A stretch of 17,176 bases of DNA from UBA9630 sp043725085 (lineage in GTDB: Bacteria > Patescibacteriota > Minisyncoccia > Moranbacterales > UBA2206), in contig JAYSLY010000022.1 in assembly GCA_043725085.1 (NCBI GenBank), forward strand, positions 1 through 17,176. Reading direction: 5' to 3'. How positions within the stretch are numbered: the first letter of the stretch is position 1; every line of letters begins with the position of its first letter. Below the pieces are notes generated by a model. The model did not search any database and was not told where the DNA came from. It saw only the letters and a list, made by a program, of their open reading frames with translations. This document shows, piece by piece, positions 5,640 to 12,788 of the stretch. The translations under genes and the position numbers were made by a program.

Positions 5640-8381
5640 TCACAACTCCTCTTTGCGCAGTTCTTCCCAGAAAAAGACTGCCAAAAATGATCCTGCAACA
5701 ACCAGCCAATCTTGCCAATCAATCGGCAGCATTCGCAAATAGGTTTGGCAAAATGGCAGATACATAAACAAAAGCAAAATTGTCAAAGACAGAAAAATCG
5801 CACCAATGACATATTTATTTTTGAAAAATCCCAATTGAAATGGCGAGAGTTTTTCACTGCGTGCTTGGAGAAGATTTGCCATCTGCGTCATTGAAAGCAC
5901 GGCATAGGCCGCTGTGGTCGATTTGAGATAGAGAATACTATCAGCAGAAAAATTGTGGCCAAAATGCCAACCACCACGCAGCATCGACCAAAGAAAAGCC
6001 ACGACAGCACCTGAGGCCATAATGATCCCCAAATAAATTATCCGGCGAAAACCTCCGAGACTCATCACGCTTCCTCGTGAATTCAATCCTGTCTTCGCGG
6101 CGCCCGGTTCTTCCGGTTCGAGACCAAGCGCAAAAGAAGGAAAAATATCCGTGCCCAAGTCGACTGCTAAAATTTGAATAGCGGAAACCGGGGAAGGAAT
6201 TTGCAAGAGTACCCCGAAAATTACCGTAAAAAGTTCGCTGGCGTTCGATGTGAAAACATAATGTACAAATTTTTTGAGATTTTGAAAAATCGTCCGCCCC
6301 TCACGAATACCTTTCACGATCGAAGCAAAATTGTCATCCATTAGAATCATACTCGCCGCTTCTTTGGAAACATCCGTGCCAATGATCCCCATCGCCACAC
6401 CGATGTCAGCCTTTTTGAGCGCCGGCGCGTCATTCACTCCATCGCCCGTCATAGCAATCACCTCGCCATATTTTTTCAAAACCGTAGCAATGCGCAATTT
6501 TTGTTCCGGCGCGATCCGCGCAAAAACACAAGCGCCGTTTTTAATTTTTTGATACAGTGTCTTATCTTTTAGCGTGTCTAATGTTTTTCCGTTAATAACA
6601 AGTTCGTCGTAGAGACGAGGCGCTGCCTCGTCTTTGCCAGCAATATTTATTAGTCCCACGTTTTCTGCAATCGCTTTTGCCGTTATTTCATAGTCCCCTG
6701 TGATCATCACGACGCTAATGCCAAGATTTCTGCACTCCGCAATTGCATGCCCAACACCGGAGCGTGGCGGATCAATCATCGCCATCATCCCCACCCAAAC
6801 CAGACCTTTTTCCGCTTCCGCCAGATATTTACTTTCCAAAAAACCACCAAGATCTCGATAGGCAAAAGCCAGCACTCGCAAAGCCTCTTCCGACATTTGA
6901 TTATAGATTGCCCTAGCTTTATTTTTTTCTTCCTCGTTGAAAGGCAAAATACTTTCGCCAATTTTGATGAAATTGCAAAGATCAATCATGACATCCGGCG
7001 AGCCTTTGACATAGGAAACCGTTTTGGCATTACGATAGACCACGCTCATGCGCATCCGTTCTGAAGAAAAAGGATTTTCATTGATTTTTTCCTCTCCCCG
7101 CTCATAAAACTTTTTCGCTTTATTATATTTCCGCCCTGCTACGATAATCGCCCCTTCGGTTGGGTCGCCAATTATCTTATAGCTTTTTTTGTCCGCCACA
7201 AGACTGGCATTATTGCAAAGTGTCCCGATGCGAAAAAGCAATTCCAAATTAGAAACACTCTTGGGATCAATTTTTTCTTTGTCACGATAAAAATCACCGA
7301 CTGGCGAGTATCCGGCGCCATCCAGCTCTATTATTTCACTGTTGATCACAATTTTTGTCACTGCCAAAATATTTTGCGTGATCGTGCCGGTTTTGTCTGT
7401 ACAAATGAGCGAAACGGAACCCAGCGTTTCCACCGCATTGAGCTTTTTGGCCAAAACATTTTCCTTGATAAGGCGCTTCATTCCAAATGACAATGCCACT
7501 GAAATCGCCGCGGGCAAACCTTCCGGTACAACCGAAACAGCCAGCGCCAGAGCAAAAAGAAAATTATCATACAGAGACATCTTGAAATACTGTCCAGCAA
7601 TAAGCACAACGATGCCAATAAAAACCGAGAGGATCGTCACATCCCGTCCCAACGTGCGCATTTGTTTTTGCAAGGGGGTCGGGTCAACTTCCACTTCCTG
7701 AGTAAGATGCGCGATGCGTCCAAGCTCAGTGTTCATCCCTGTTCCCGTCGCCACAAATCTCGCTTCCCCTGTCGCCACCGTCTCTCCCATAAACACCATA
7801 TTATCAATATCCGTAAAAGCGACTTCATTTTCTTCCAGCACCTTCGCTTCTTTTCTTTTTGGTTTTGACTCACCGGTGAAAATGAAACTATTCACCTTAA
7901 GGTCGTAGCTTTCCAAAAGATAGCCGTCCGCTGCAATACTATCCCCAGCCGCAATAAAAATCACGTCTCCCGGCACGATCAGTTTGGTGTCGAGTTGTTT
8001 TTTTTCGCCCAAGCGATACACTAGCGCGAAACTGGCGGTTAGTTTTTTGATGCTCTCGAGAACTCGATCAGCCCGGAACTCTTGAAAAAAACCCACTGTG
8101 GCATTAAGCATGATAATAATACCAATGATTGTCGCGTCGCGAAATTCCGCAAAAATCAAAGCCAATCCTGCCGCAACCAAAAGAATCCAGACCAGCGCGT
8201 CATTAAATTGTGTGAGAATCAATTTCAACCATTTCCAATTCTGTTTTTTGGCAATCTTATTTTCACCGAATTCTTTCAGTTTTATACCTGCCTGTTCCGA
8301 GCTTAATCCATCTTGATTAGAACCAAACTTTTTTAGAACTTCTTCAGAAGTTAAATTGTAAATATTTTTTTGTTTTGGCAT
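5640..8381 (-). CDS. P-type cation-transporting ATPase (P2 family, Ca2+-ATPase-like)
   Basis: Integral membrane ion pump of 913 residues, probably exporting Ca2+. Domains in order are: cation-ATPase N-terminal domain (1-60), M1-M2, actuator domain with TGES (169-172), M3-M4 with PEGLP (286-290), phosphorylation site DKTGT with Asp329, nucleotide-binding domain with GDPTEGA (405-411), hinge TGDGVND (645-651) and M5-M10. Residues aligning with SERCA cation ligands are Glu287 (M4), Asn713 and Glu716 (M5), Thr744 and Asp745 (M6). The position of SERCA Asn796 is Asp741, as in Na,K-ATPase, so specificity between Ca2+ and other cations is not certain. An extra stretch around 582-592 (AGKDEAAPRLY) coincides with a palindrome in the DNA. 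The gene starts 14 bp after the transposase stop, with no Shine-Dalgarno. Confidence 0.92.
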   Translation of the reverse strand: MPKQKNIYNLTSEEVLKKFGSNQDGLSSEQAGIKLKEFGENKIAKKQNWKWLKLILTQFNDALVWILLVAAGLALIFAEFRDATIIGIIIMLNATVGFFQEFRADRVLESIKKLTASFALVYRLGEKKQLDTKLIVPGDVIFIAAGDSIAADGYLLESYDLKVNSFIFTGESKPKRKEAKVLEENEVAFTDIDNMVFMGETVATGEARFVATGTGMNTELGRIAHLTQEVEVDPTPLQKQMRTLGRDVTILSVFIGIVVLIAGQYFKMSLYDNFLFALALAVSVVPEGLPAAISVALSFGMKRLIKENVLAKKLNAVETLGSVSLICTDKTGTITQNILAVTKIVINSEIIELDGAGYSPVGDFYRDKEKIDPKSVSNLELLFRIGTLCNNASLVADKKSYKIIGDPTEGAIIVAGRKYNKAKKFYERGEEKINENPFSSERMRMSVVYRNAKTVSYVKGSPDVMIDLCNFIKIGESILPFNEEEKNKARAIYNQMSEEALRVLAFAYRDLGGFLESKYLAEAEKGLVWVGMMAMIDPPRSGVGHAIAECRNLGISVVMITGDYEITAKAIAENVGLINIAGKDEAAPRLYDELVINGKTLDTLKDKTLYQKIKNGACVFARIAPEQKLRIATVLKKYGEVIAMTGDGVNDAPALKKADIGVAMGIIGTDVSKEAASMILMDDNFASIVKGIREGRTIFQNLKKFVHYVFTSNASELFTVIFGVLLQIPSPVSAIQILAVDLGTDIFPSFALGLEPEEPGAAKTGLNSRGSVMSLGGFRRIIYLGIIMASGAVVAFLWSMLRGGWHFGHNFSADSILYLKSTTAAYAVLSMTQMANLLQARSEKLSPFQLGFFKNKYVIGAIFLSLTILLLFMYLPFCQTYLRMLPIDWQDWLVVAGSFLAVFFWEELRKEEL
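6613..6633. repeat. palindrome inside the ATPase gene (9-bp arms)
   Basis: AGACGAGGC (6613-6621) and GCCTCGTCT (6625-6633) are perfect inverses around GCT. It encodes DEAAPR (residues 584-589) in the P domain, between the conserved VGLI and the VINGKTL segment where related pumps, as I remember them, have a shorter linker. This suggests an in-frame insertion rather than a conserved part of the enzyme. Confidence 0.5.
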
Positions 8382-8395
8382 TTTTGTATTTTAAA

Positions 8396-9073
8396 CTACT
8401 CTAAGACATACTTCTCTAACTCTTTTTTCTCCCTAAAATAGTTTATATTATTTTGCATAAACTTTTCATATTCCAATGGATTATTATCAAACTGACCAAG
8501 GATTGCTCCTTTTGCACAGAGTTTCCCGTACCTCTTTCCAGTATAGTCTAAATAGCTAGAATATGACCATTCTTTTTCTTTGTAATTGTGAATTGTATGA
8601 TTGGAATTCACATAGACCGATAGATGCAAGAGATATTCATTGGAGTCGATGTGGATAGATTTATATCTGCCTTGGAACAAAGAGCCTGATCGGTTATTTT
8701 TTTTATTAAAATACATAGTATAACTCGTACCTAAGCGATGCATAAACATTTCTACTCCCTTTTCTTGTAATTGCCTCAGGATAAAGTGATAATGATTTGG
8801 ATTAAAGCAGTAACAAATAATTTCCACAAGCTTCTGGGATAAAAATGGAGGCTCAACCTCCATAATGGAGGTTGAGCCTCCATTTTTATGGTTCGCCTTT
8901 TTGTCTCTCAGATATTTTTCATATAAACTCCCAATCGCCTCTTTCTGATTAAACTCTCTAACGCTAGTTAGAAATCTCAAGTAATCCTTATTATCCAAAA
9001 ACACATCCCGCTTATCCACCCCGCGGTTGTAGATATGATAATATTCCCCGATTGCAAATTCTGTTTTGCGCAT
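8396..9073 (-). CDS. REP-associated tyrosine transposase (RAYT, IS200-like Y1 HUH family)
   Basis: HUH single-strand DNA transposase of 225 residues from the start chosen here. The opening MRKTEFAIGEYYHIYNRGVD is typical of the family, which is why Met at 9073 is preferred over the in-frame ATG at 9094 that would overlap the upstream kinase gene. The HUH motif is NHYHFIL (His94, His96), followed by the SLFQGRYKSI strand. The candidate catalytic tyrosine is Tyr154 in YLLHLSVYVNSNH, about 58 residues after the HUH pair as in IS200 relatives. The C-terminus has the KEWSYSSYLDYTGKR segment usual for RAYTs. Residues 63-79 (KNGGSTSIMEVEPPFLS) are encoded by a 51-bp palindrome. The gene sits only 4 bp after the kinase gene and 14 bp before the ATPase gene, with no flanking inverted repeats. 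That suggests a resident single-copy RAYT rather than a fresh insertion. Confidence 0.88.
   Translation of the reverse strand: MRKTEFAIGEYYHIYNRGVDKRDVFLDNKDYLRFLTSVREFNQKEAIGSLYEKYLRDKKANHKNGGSTSIMEVEPPFLSQKLVEIICYCFNPNHYHFILRQLQEKGVEMFMHRLGTSYTMYFNKKNNRSGSLFQGRYKSIHIDSNEYLLHLSVYVNSNHTIHNYKEKEWSYSSYLDYTGKRYGKLCAKGAILGQFDNNPLEYEKFMQNNINYFREKKELEKYVLE
8839..8889. repeat. 51-bp near-perfect palindrome in frame within the transposase gene
   Basis: Arms 8839-8863 and 8865-8889 are perfect 25-base inverses around a single A. The core GGAGGCTCAACCTCC occurs forward and its inverse follows, and each arm is itself a hairpin (GGAGG/CCTCC). It is 51 bp, a multiple of three, and leaves the frame open through residues 63-79, just before the HUH motif. 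Confidence 0.85.
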
Positions 9074-9077
9074 AATG

Positions 9078-9608
9078 CTAAACGTTTTTTTCAATAATAC
9101 CTGTGATTTTTTCTACAGTTTTTGCGATAGTTTCTTTTGAAGTATCAATAAGAAACCATCTTTTTTCATTTAGTCTTTTCGAAAAAAGATCATGCATCCT
9201 TAGGGCTCTTTCCCCCATGACCTGTTCTTTGGGCCTAGCGACATCTCTCTTTCGTAATACGTCCTTATCACAGAACAACAAAAAAACAAGAACCTTATAG
9301 CCACTCAAGTTTTTTAAATAGTGATCCAGGCTGGATTTTTTTCTTACCACATCATCAATAAACACCCGAAACCCATGTTCAATAAAATTTTTTGCAAGAC
9401 TGCATGCATTTTTTTGCGATAACAAAATTTGACTTCCTGTTTTTTTGTTATCTTGAAATGGCGCCACATACCCATCAACTACCATTCGCCTGACGTAGTC
9501 AACTTCAATTCTAGCTGAATTAGCAAATTTCTTTGCCAGCGCTTTTGTGATTGTTGACTTTCCAACACCTGCCGGGCCCGTTATCAAATAAATTGCTGGT
9601 TGTTTCAT
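9078..9608 (-). CDS. P-loop small-molecule kinase (AAA_33 / CPT-like)
   Basis: Cytoplasmic P-loop NTPase of 176 residues. Walker A is GPAGVGKST (11-19), followed by KALAKKFANSARIEVDYVRRMVVDG, which resembles the substrate-recognition helix of chloramphenicol phosphotransferase-like and AAA_33 kinases. A Walker B-like strand FRVFIDDVV lies near residue 85, and a lid with RKRDVARPKEQVMGERALRM supplies arginines. The length fits a monofunctional nucleotide, shikimate or antibiotic-type kinase, but the substrate cannot be read from sequence. It follows the HD-domain gene by 13 bp and directly precedes the transposase, so HD protein and kinase are probably co-expressed. No Shine-Dalgarno is present before the ATG. 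Confidence 0.75.
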   Translation of the reverse strand: MKQPAIYLITGPAGVGKSTITKALAKKFANSARIEVDYVRRMVVDGYVAPFQDNKKTGSQILLSQKNACSLAKNFIEHGFRVFIDDVVRKKSSLDHYLKNLSGYKVLVFLLFCDKDVLRKRDVARPKEQVMGERALRMHDLFSKRLNEKRWFLIDTSKETIAKTVEKITGIIEKNV

Positions 9609-9621
9609 ATTTTAAAAATCT

Positions 9622-10149
9622 TTATTCAGTTAAGTGATAAAATTTTTCTTGCCAAGTTTTCAGCTCGTCAAATATTTTATCTTCAAAATCGGCTGGCTTA
9701 AATTTAAAAATAGCGTTGGTATTTCTCATGCAATACTTAAGTTCGCCCTCATTGTTTTGGCTAGAGTACCACTTGAAACTATCAATGATGTCGGCAGTTT
9801 TGACAATAAGAGCGTCTTGCCCATTTTGCACACAACGCTGGATTAATTCATTAGTTTTTTCCATTTTATCCGCAATCGTATCATCTTTTGTATTCGCAAA
9901 TATTAACCTAACCACATTATCCCCAAACTCAGCTCTCAACAACTGCTCATCAGCGCCAGACCACTCAATCGCATCATGTAAAACTCCCGCCAAAACAACA
10001 TCTTGCGAATAACCCTTTTCATACAAATACACGCCAACGCGTATATCGTGAAACATAATCGGTTTTCTACTGTTTTCATCTGATGACGGCACGTGCTCGG
10101 ACAAAATTCGCACAGCCTTTTCAAATTCTACATTGAGTGATTTTGACAT
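9622..10149 (-). CDS. HD-domain phosphohydrolase related to RelA/SpoT hydrolase domains
   Basis: Protein of 175 residues with an HD fold. His34 lies in IMFHDIRVGVYLY, His58-Asp59 in VLAGVLHDAIEWS, and a later Asp120 in IVKTADIIDSF. The LRAEFGDNVVRLIFANTKDD segment resembles the SpoT/Mesh1 region after the HD motif. In true (p)ppGpp hydrolases the motif continues as HDxxED; here the Glu is kept (Glu62) but the Asp is Trp63. The metal-binding residues therefore appear intact while one catalytic acid is missing. It could hydrolyse another nucleotide or phosphate ester, or be a weakened alarmone hydrolase. The gene lies 41 bp after murC and 13 bp before the kinase gene. Confidence 0.75.
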   Translation of the reverse strand: MSKSLNVEFEKAVRILSEHVPSSDENSRKPIMFHDIRVGVYLYEKGYSQDVVLAGVLHDAIEWSGADEQLLRAEFGDNVVRLIFANTKDDTIADKMEKTNELIQRCVQNGQDALIVKTADIIDSFKWYSSQNNEGELKYCMRNTNAIFKFKPADFEDKIFDELKTWQEKFYHLTE

Positions 10150-10190
10150 AGTTTTCTTTTTATAATCAAGCCAATCATTTAATCATAAAA

Positions 10191-11579
10191 TCATGGTTCG
10201 GACAATTTAGCTACCACCTCCCAAACATTTCCGGCGCCAATGGCAATCACCACGTCATCCGCGCCGATTTTACCAGAGAGAAATTCTACCACTTCATCAA
10301 TTGTCGCGATATGTTCAGCTTTTCCTCGGTCATATTTATTAACCAACTCCACCAGATCCTTTGAATGCACTCCGCCTTGTGCTTCGCGTGCGCTACCGTA
10401 GATATCAAGAACAATCACGCGATCGGCGTCATCAAAACTTTGCGAAAATTCGCTGAGCAGTGCTTTGGTGCGAGTGAAAGTATGCGGATGAAAAACGGCC
10501 CAAATATTTTTTTCGCCATAGAGTTCGCGCGCGGCTTTCAATGTTGCCCGAATTTCATCTGGGTGATGTCCATAGTCATCAATCAAAATTGCGCCATTGC
10601 GCTCACCGATCAGTTCAAATCTTCTTGCGGTTCCTTGAAAATTTTTGAGCGCTGCTTGAATTTTTTCCGCGCCAAAATTAAGCTTATGGCAAACCGCGAT
10701 AACCGCAAGAGCGTTAAGCGCATTATGTTTTCCAAAAAGGCCGATCTCGAAGTTCCCTAAACTTTTTTCTCCTTGCGTCACTTCAAATGCTTGAGCGGAT
10801 CTTGCGTTTTCTTTTTTTAACTCCAGATTATAAATTCGATAATCACAATCGACGGAAAAACCATAGGTCAAAACCGTACAAGTCGCCTCTTTGGCGACTT
10901 CCAGTGTAGAAGTTGCGTCACCGCACACCACCAGGAAACCGGTTTTGGGAATGCGTGCCACAAAATCCTTGAAGGTTTTTTTGTATGCCCCAAAATCCGG
11001 GAAAAAATCCGGATGATCATAGTCACAACTCGTGAGAATAACCCCATTAGGATTATAGCGTGCCAGCTTATTTTGATATTCATCCGCCTCCAGCACAAAA
11101 AATTCACCTGCGCCAATCAGCGCATTTCCTTCCCAATTCGTCACCCGACTGCCAATCGCAGCAGTTGGATCCACGCCAAGCTCTTTTAGAGTATTCGCCA
11201 GCCAAGCTGACGTGGTTGTTTTGCCATGTGTCCCGCAAATGGCAATGCCATATTTCTCATTGAAAAGTTGCGCCAGTATTTCCGGATAACTAAGCATAGG
11301 CACTTTTCTTTTCATCGCCTCTTGAAACTCAATATTATTCCCGACGTTATAGGCAGTAGAATAAATTACCAGATCAACATCATTGGGAATGTTCTCAACC
11401 GAAAAATTTTCAAAATATTTAATTTGGTTTTTCTCGAGAACGGCGTCAGTGAAAAACTTCTCTGCCGTGTCAGAGCCGCTTACTTCAATTCCCTTGGATT
11501 TCAAGATTTCTACCACCCCCACCACGCCAGAACCCTTGATGCCGATCACATATATTTTTTTCAGTTTATCCCATTCCAT
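10191..11579 (-). CDS. murC: UDP-N-acetylmuramate--L-alanine ligase
   Basis: ATP-dependent cytoplasmic ligase of 462 residues that adds the first L-alanine to UDP-MurNAc. The N-terminal Rossmann domain has GIKGSGVVGVVEILKSKG (13-30). The central ATP-binding domain has ICGTHGKTTTSAW (114-126) and EADEY (164-168), and HP at 189-190 belongs to CDYDHPDFF. The C-terminal domain contains FGKHNALNALA (282-292) and YGHHPDEI (336-343). The N-terminal motif GSGVVG replaces the more common GxGMSG/GIGG. A palindrome in the DNA encodes TLEVAKE (about 225-231), without obvious change of length. It follows murG by 45 bp and leads into the HD gene. Confidence 0.95.
   Translation of the reverse strand: MEWDKLKKIYVIGIKGSGVVGVVEILKSKGIEVSGSDTAEKFFTDAVLEKNQIKYFENFSVENIPNDVDLVIYSTAYNVGNNIEFQEAMKRKVPMLSYPEILAQLFNEKYGIAICGTHGKTTTSAWLANTLKELGVDPTAAIGSRVTNWEGNALIGAGEFFVLEADEYQNKLARYNPNGVILTSCDYDHPDFFPDFGAYKKTFKDFVARIPKTGFLVVCGDATSTLEVAKEATCTVLTYGFSVDCDYRIYNLELKKENARSAQAFEVTQGEKSLGNFEIGLFGKHNALNALAVIAVCHKLNFGAEKIQAALKNFQGTARRFELIGERNGAILIDDYGHHPDEIRATLKAARELYGEKNIWAVFHPHTFTRTKALLSEFSQSFDDADRVIVLDIYGSAREAQGGVHSKDLVELVNKYDRGKAEHIATIDEVVEFLSGKIGADDVVIAIGAGNVWEVVAKLSEP
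10880..10900. repeat. palindrome inside murC (8-bp arms)
   Basis: AAGTCGCC (10880-10887) and GGCGACTT (10893-10900) are perfect inverses around TCTTT. A second short pair, ACTTC and GAAGT, follows immediately. It encodes part of TSTLEVAKEATCTV, at a variable point between the second and third MurC domains. By comparison with MurC sequences I remember, the length here is normal, so this is either a replacement or chance. Confidence 0.4.
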
Positions 11580-11589
11580 AAGTTTGATA

Positions 11590-11620
11590 GCTAATGATTA
11601 GCATTCTTGTATCTTGTATC
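11590..11620. repeat. small palindrome followed by two TTGTATC heptamers (murG-murC gap)
   Basis: GCTAAT-G-ATTAGC (11590-11602) is a perfect 6-bp-arm palindrome. It is followed by two exact TTGTATC units (11607-11613, 11614-11620). They fill most of the 45-bp gap between murG and murC. The heptamer is shared with the murB insertion at 5274-5301. Confidence 0.5.
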
Positions 11621-11624
11621 TTTT

Positions 11625-12728
11625 CTATTCCTTAATCATTCCCAAAATTCCATCGGCAATTTTTTCCGTTGCGTCCGCATGATAGAATGTTCCGATATTT
11701 TCCGCGAGTTTACTGCGCAATGTTTCATTTTCCAAAAGCTCTTCAATTTTTTCCAAAAGCATATGCTCTCCCATATTATTTTCCTCCAGCACCACGCACC
11801 CGCCAATCCGCGCCAAAGAATAGGCATTCATTCTTTGATGGTCGCTCGCAGAAGTTTCCAGAGGGATAATAATCGCCGGTTTTTTGTTAGCGGCGATTTC
11901 AGCAATCGAAGTGCTTCCGGCCCGTGAAATCACAATGTCTGCTGCGGCCAAAATATCCACCAATTCTTCCTGGAAAAACGGCGCGGCGTAGTATCCGTCA
12001 TGCCCAACCTTGAAACCAAGTTCCCCCGCCACCCTTCTTACTTCTTCAAAGTTATTTTCTCCGGTCTGATGCACAACTTGAAATTTATGCAAAAGTTGAG
12101 GCAAAATGCGCAGAATTTTATCATTAATACTTTTCGCTCCTTGCGACCCGCCCCAAACAAAAATTACTTTTCGCGACTCGGTAAAGTTAAGCAGCTTTCT
12201 GGCATTTTCGGCGCTGCCTTTGTTAATATTATCCCGCAAAGGATTGCCGGTCAGCACAACTTGCGCCGCTGGAAAATATTTTTCCGCCTCCGGATATGAC
12301 ACAGCCACTCGCGTAGCAAATTTTCCCAACATTGAATTGGCGAGTCCCGGATTAGAATCGGATTCGTGAATAAGAATCGGAATGCGATAGAGCCATCCCG
12401 CCATAACCACAGGAAAAGAAGCCGATCCGCCTTTGGAAAAAATCGCATCGGGCATGTGAACAAGTAAAAGCCACAAAGATTTCAAAACTCCCAAGGGAAT
12501 GCGAAAAAAATCAACAACATTTTTGAAAGAAAAATAGCGTCTCAATTTTCCAGTCATAATATTTCTAATTGGAATATTTTCCCGCCCCATAATCTCATCT
12601 TCCAATTTCCCTTTCGGCCCGATGAACATGAATTCCACATCCGGCACTTTTTCTCTGATTTTTTTGGCAACTGCCACAAGCGGGGTCAGATGCCCGCCGG
12701 ATTCTCCGCCTGCAAGTACGATACGCAT
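11625..12728 (-). CDS. murG: undecaprenyldiphospho-muramoylpentapeptide beta-N-acetylglucosaminyltransferase
   Basis: GT28 glycosyltransferase of 367 residues that converts lipid I to lipid II on the inner face of the membrane. The N-terminal glycine loop reads GGESGGHLTP (7-16), with a Ser where many have Gly or Thr. HESDSNPGLAN (121-131) is the family acceptor-site signature, GGSQGA (193-198) is the second glycine-rich loop, and the donor-binding motif SRAGSTSIAEIAANKKPAIIIP carries the conserved Glu. The following ETSASDHQRMNA is a variant of the usual DDHQxxNA. The hydrophobic patch VLKSLWLLLV near 81-90 fits membrane association. It lies between ftsW and murC, the classical division-cluster order. 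The start has an A/T-rich leader and no Shine-Dalgarno. Confidence 0.95.
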   Translation of the reverse strand: MRIVLAGGESGGHLTPLVAVAKKIREKVPDVEFMFIGPKGKLEDEIMGRENIPIRNIMTGKLRRYFSFKNVVDFFRIPLGVLKSLWLLLVHMPDAIFSKGGSASFPVVMAGWLYRIPILIHESDSNPGLANSMLGKFATRVAVSYPEAEKYFPAAQVVLTGNPLRDNINKGSAENARKLLNFTESRKVIFVWGGSQGAKSINDKILRILPQLLHKFQVVHQTGENNFEEVRRVAGELGFKVGHDGYYAAPFFQEELVDILAAADIVISRAGSTSIAEIAANKKPAIIIPLETSASDHQRMNAYSLARIGGCVVLEENNMGEHMLLEKIEELLENETLRSKLAENIGTFYHADATEKIADGILGMIKE

Positions 12729-12788
12729 AAAAATGTATTAAATAGATTAAAAAAATAATTTCCCGTGTTTTATTTTTACCATTATTTG

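Noticed and set aside
9074..9094. Upstream ATG for the transposase giving seven extra residues
   Set aside because: It would overlap the end of the kinase gene, and the family sequence begins at MRKTEF.
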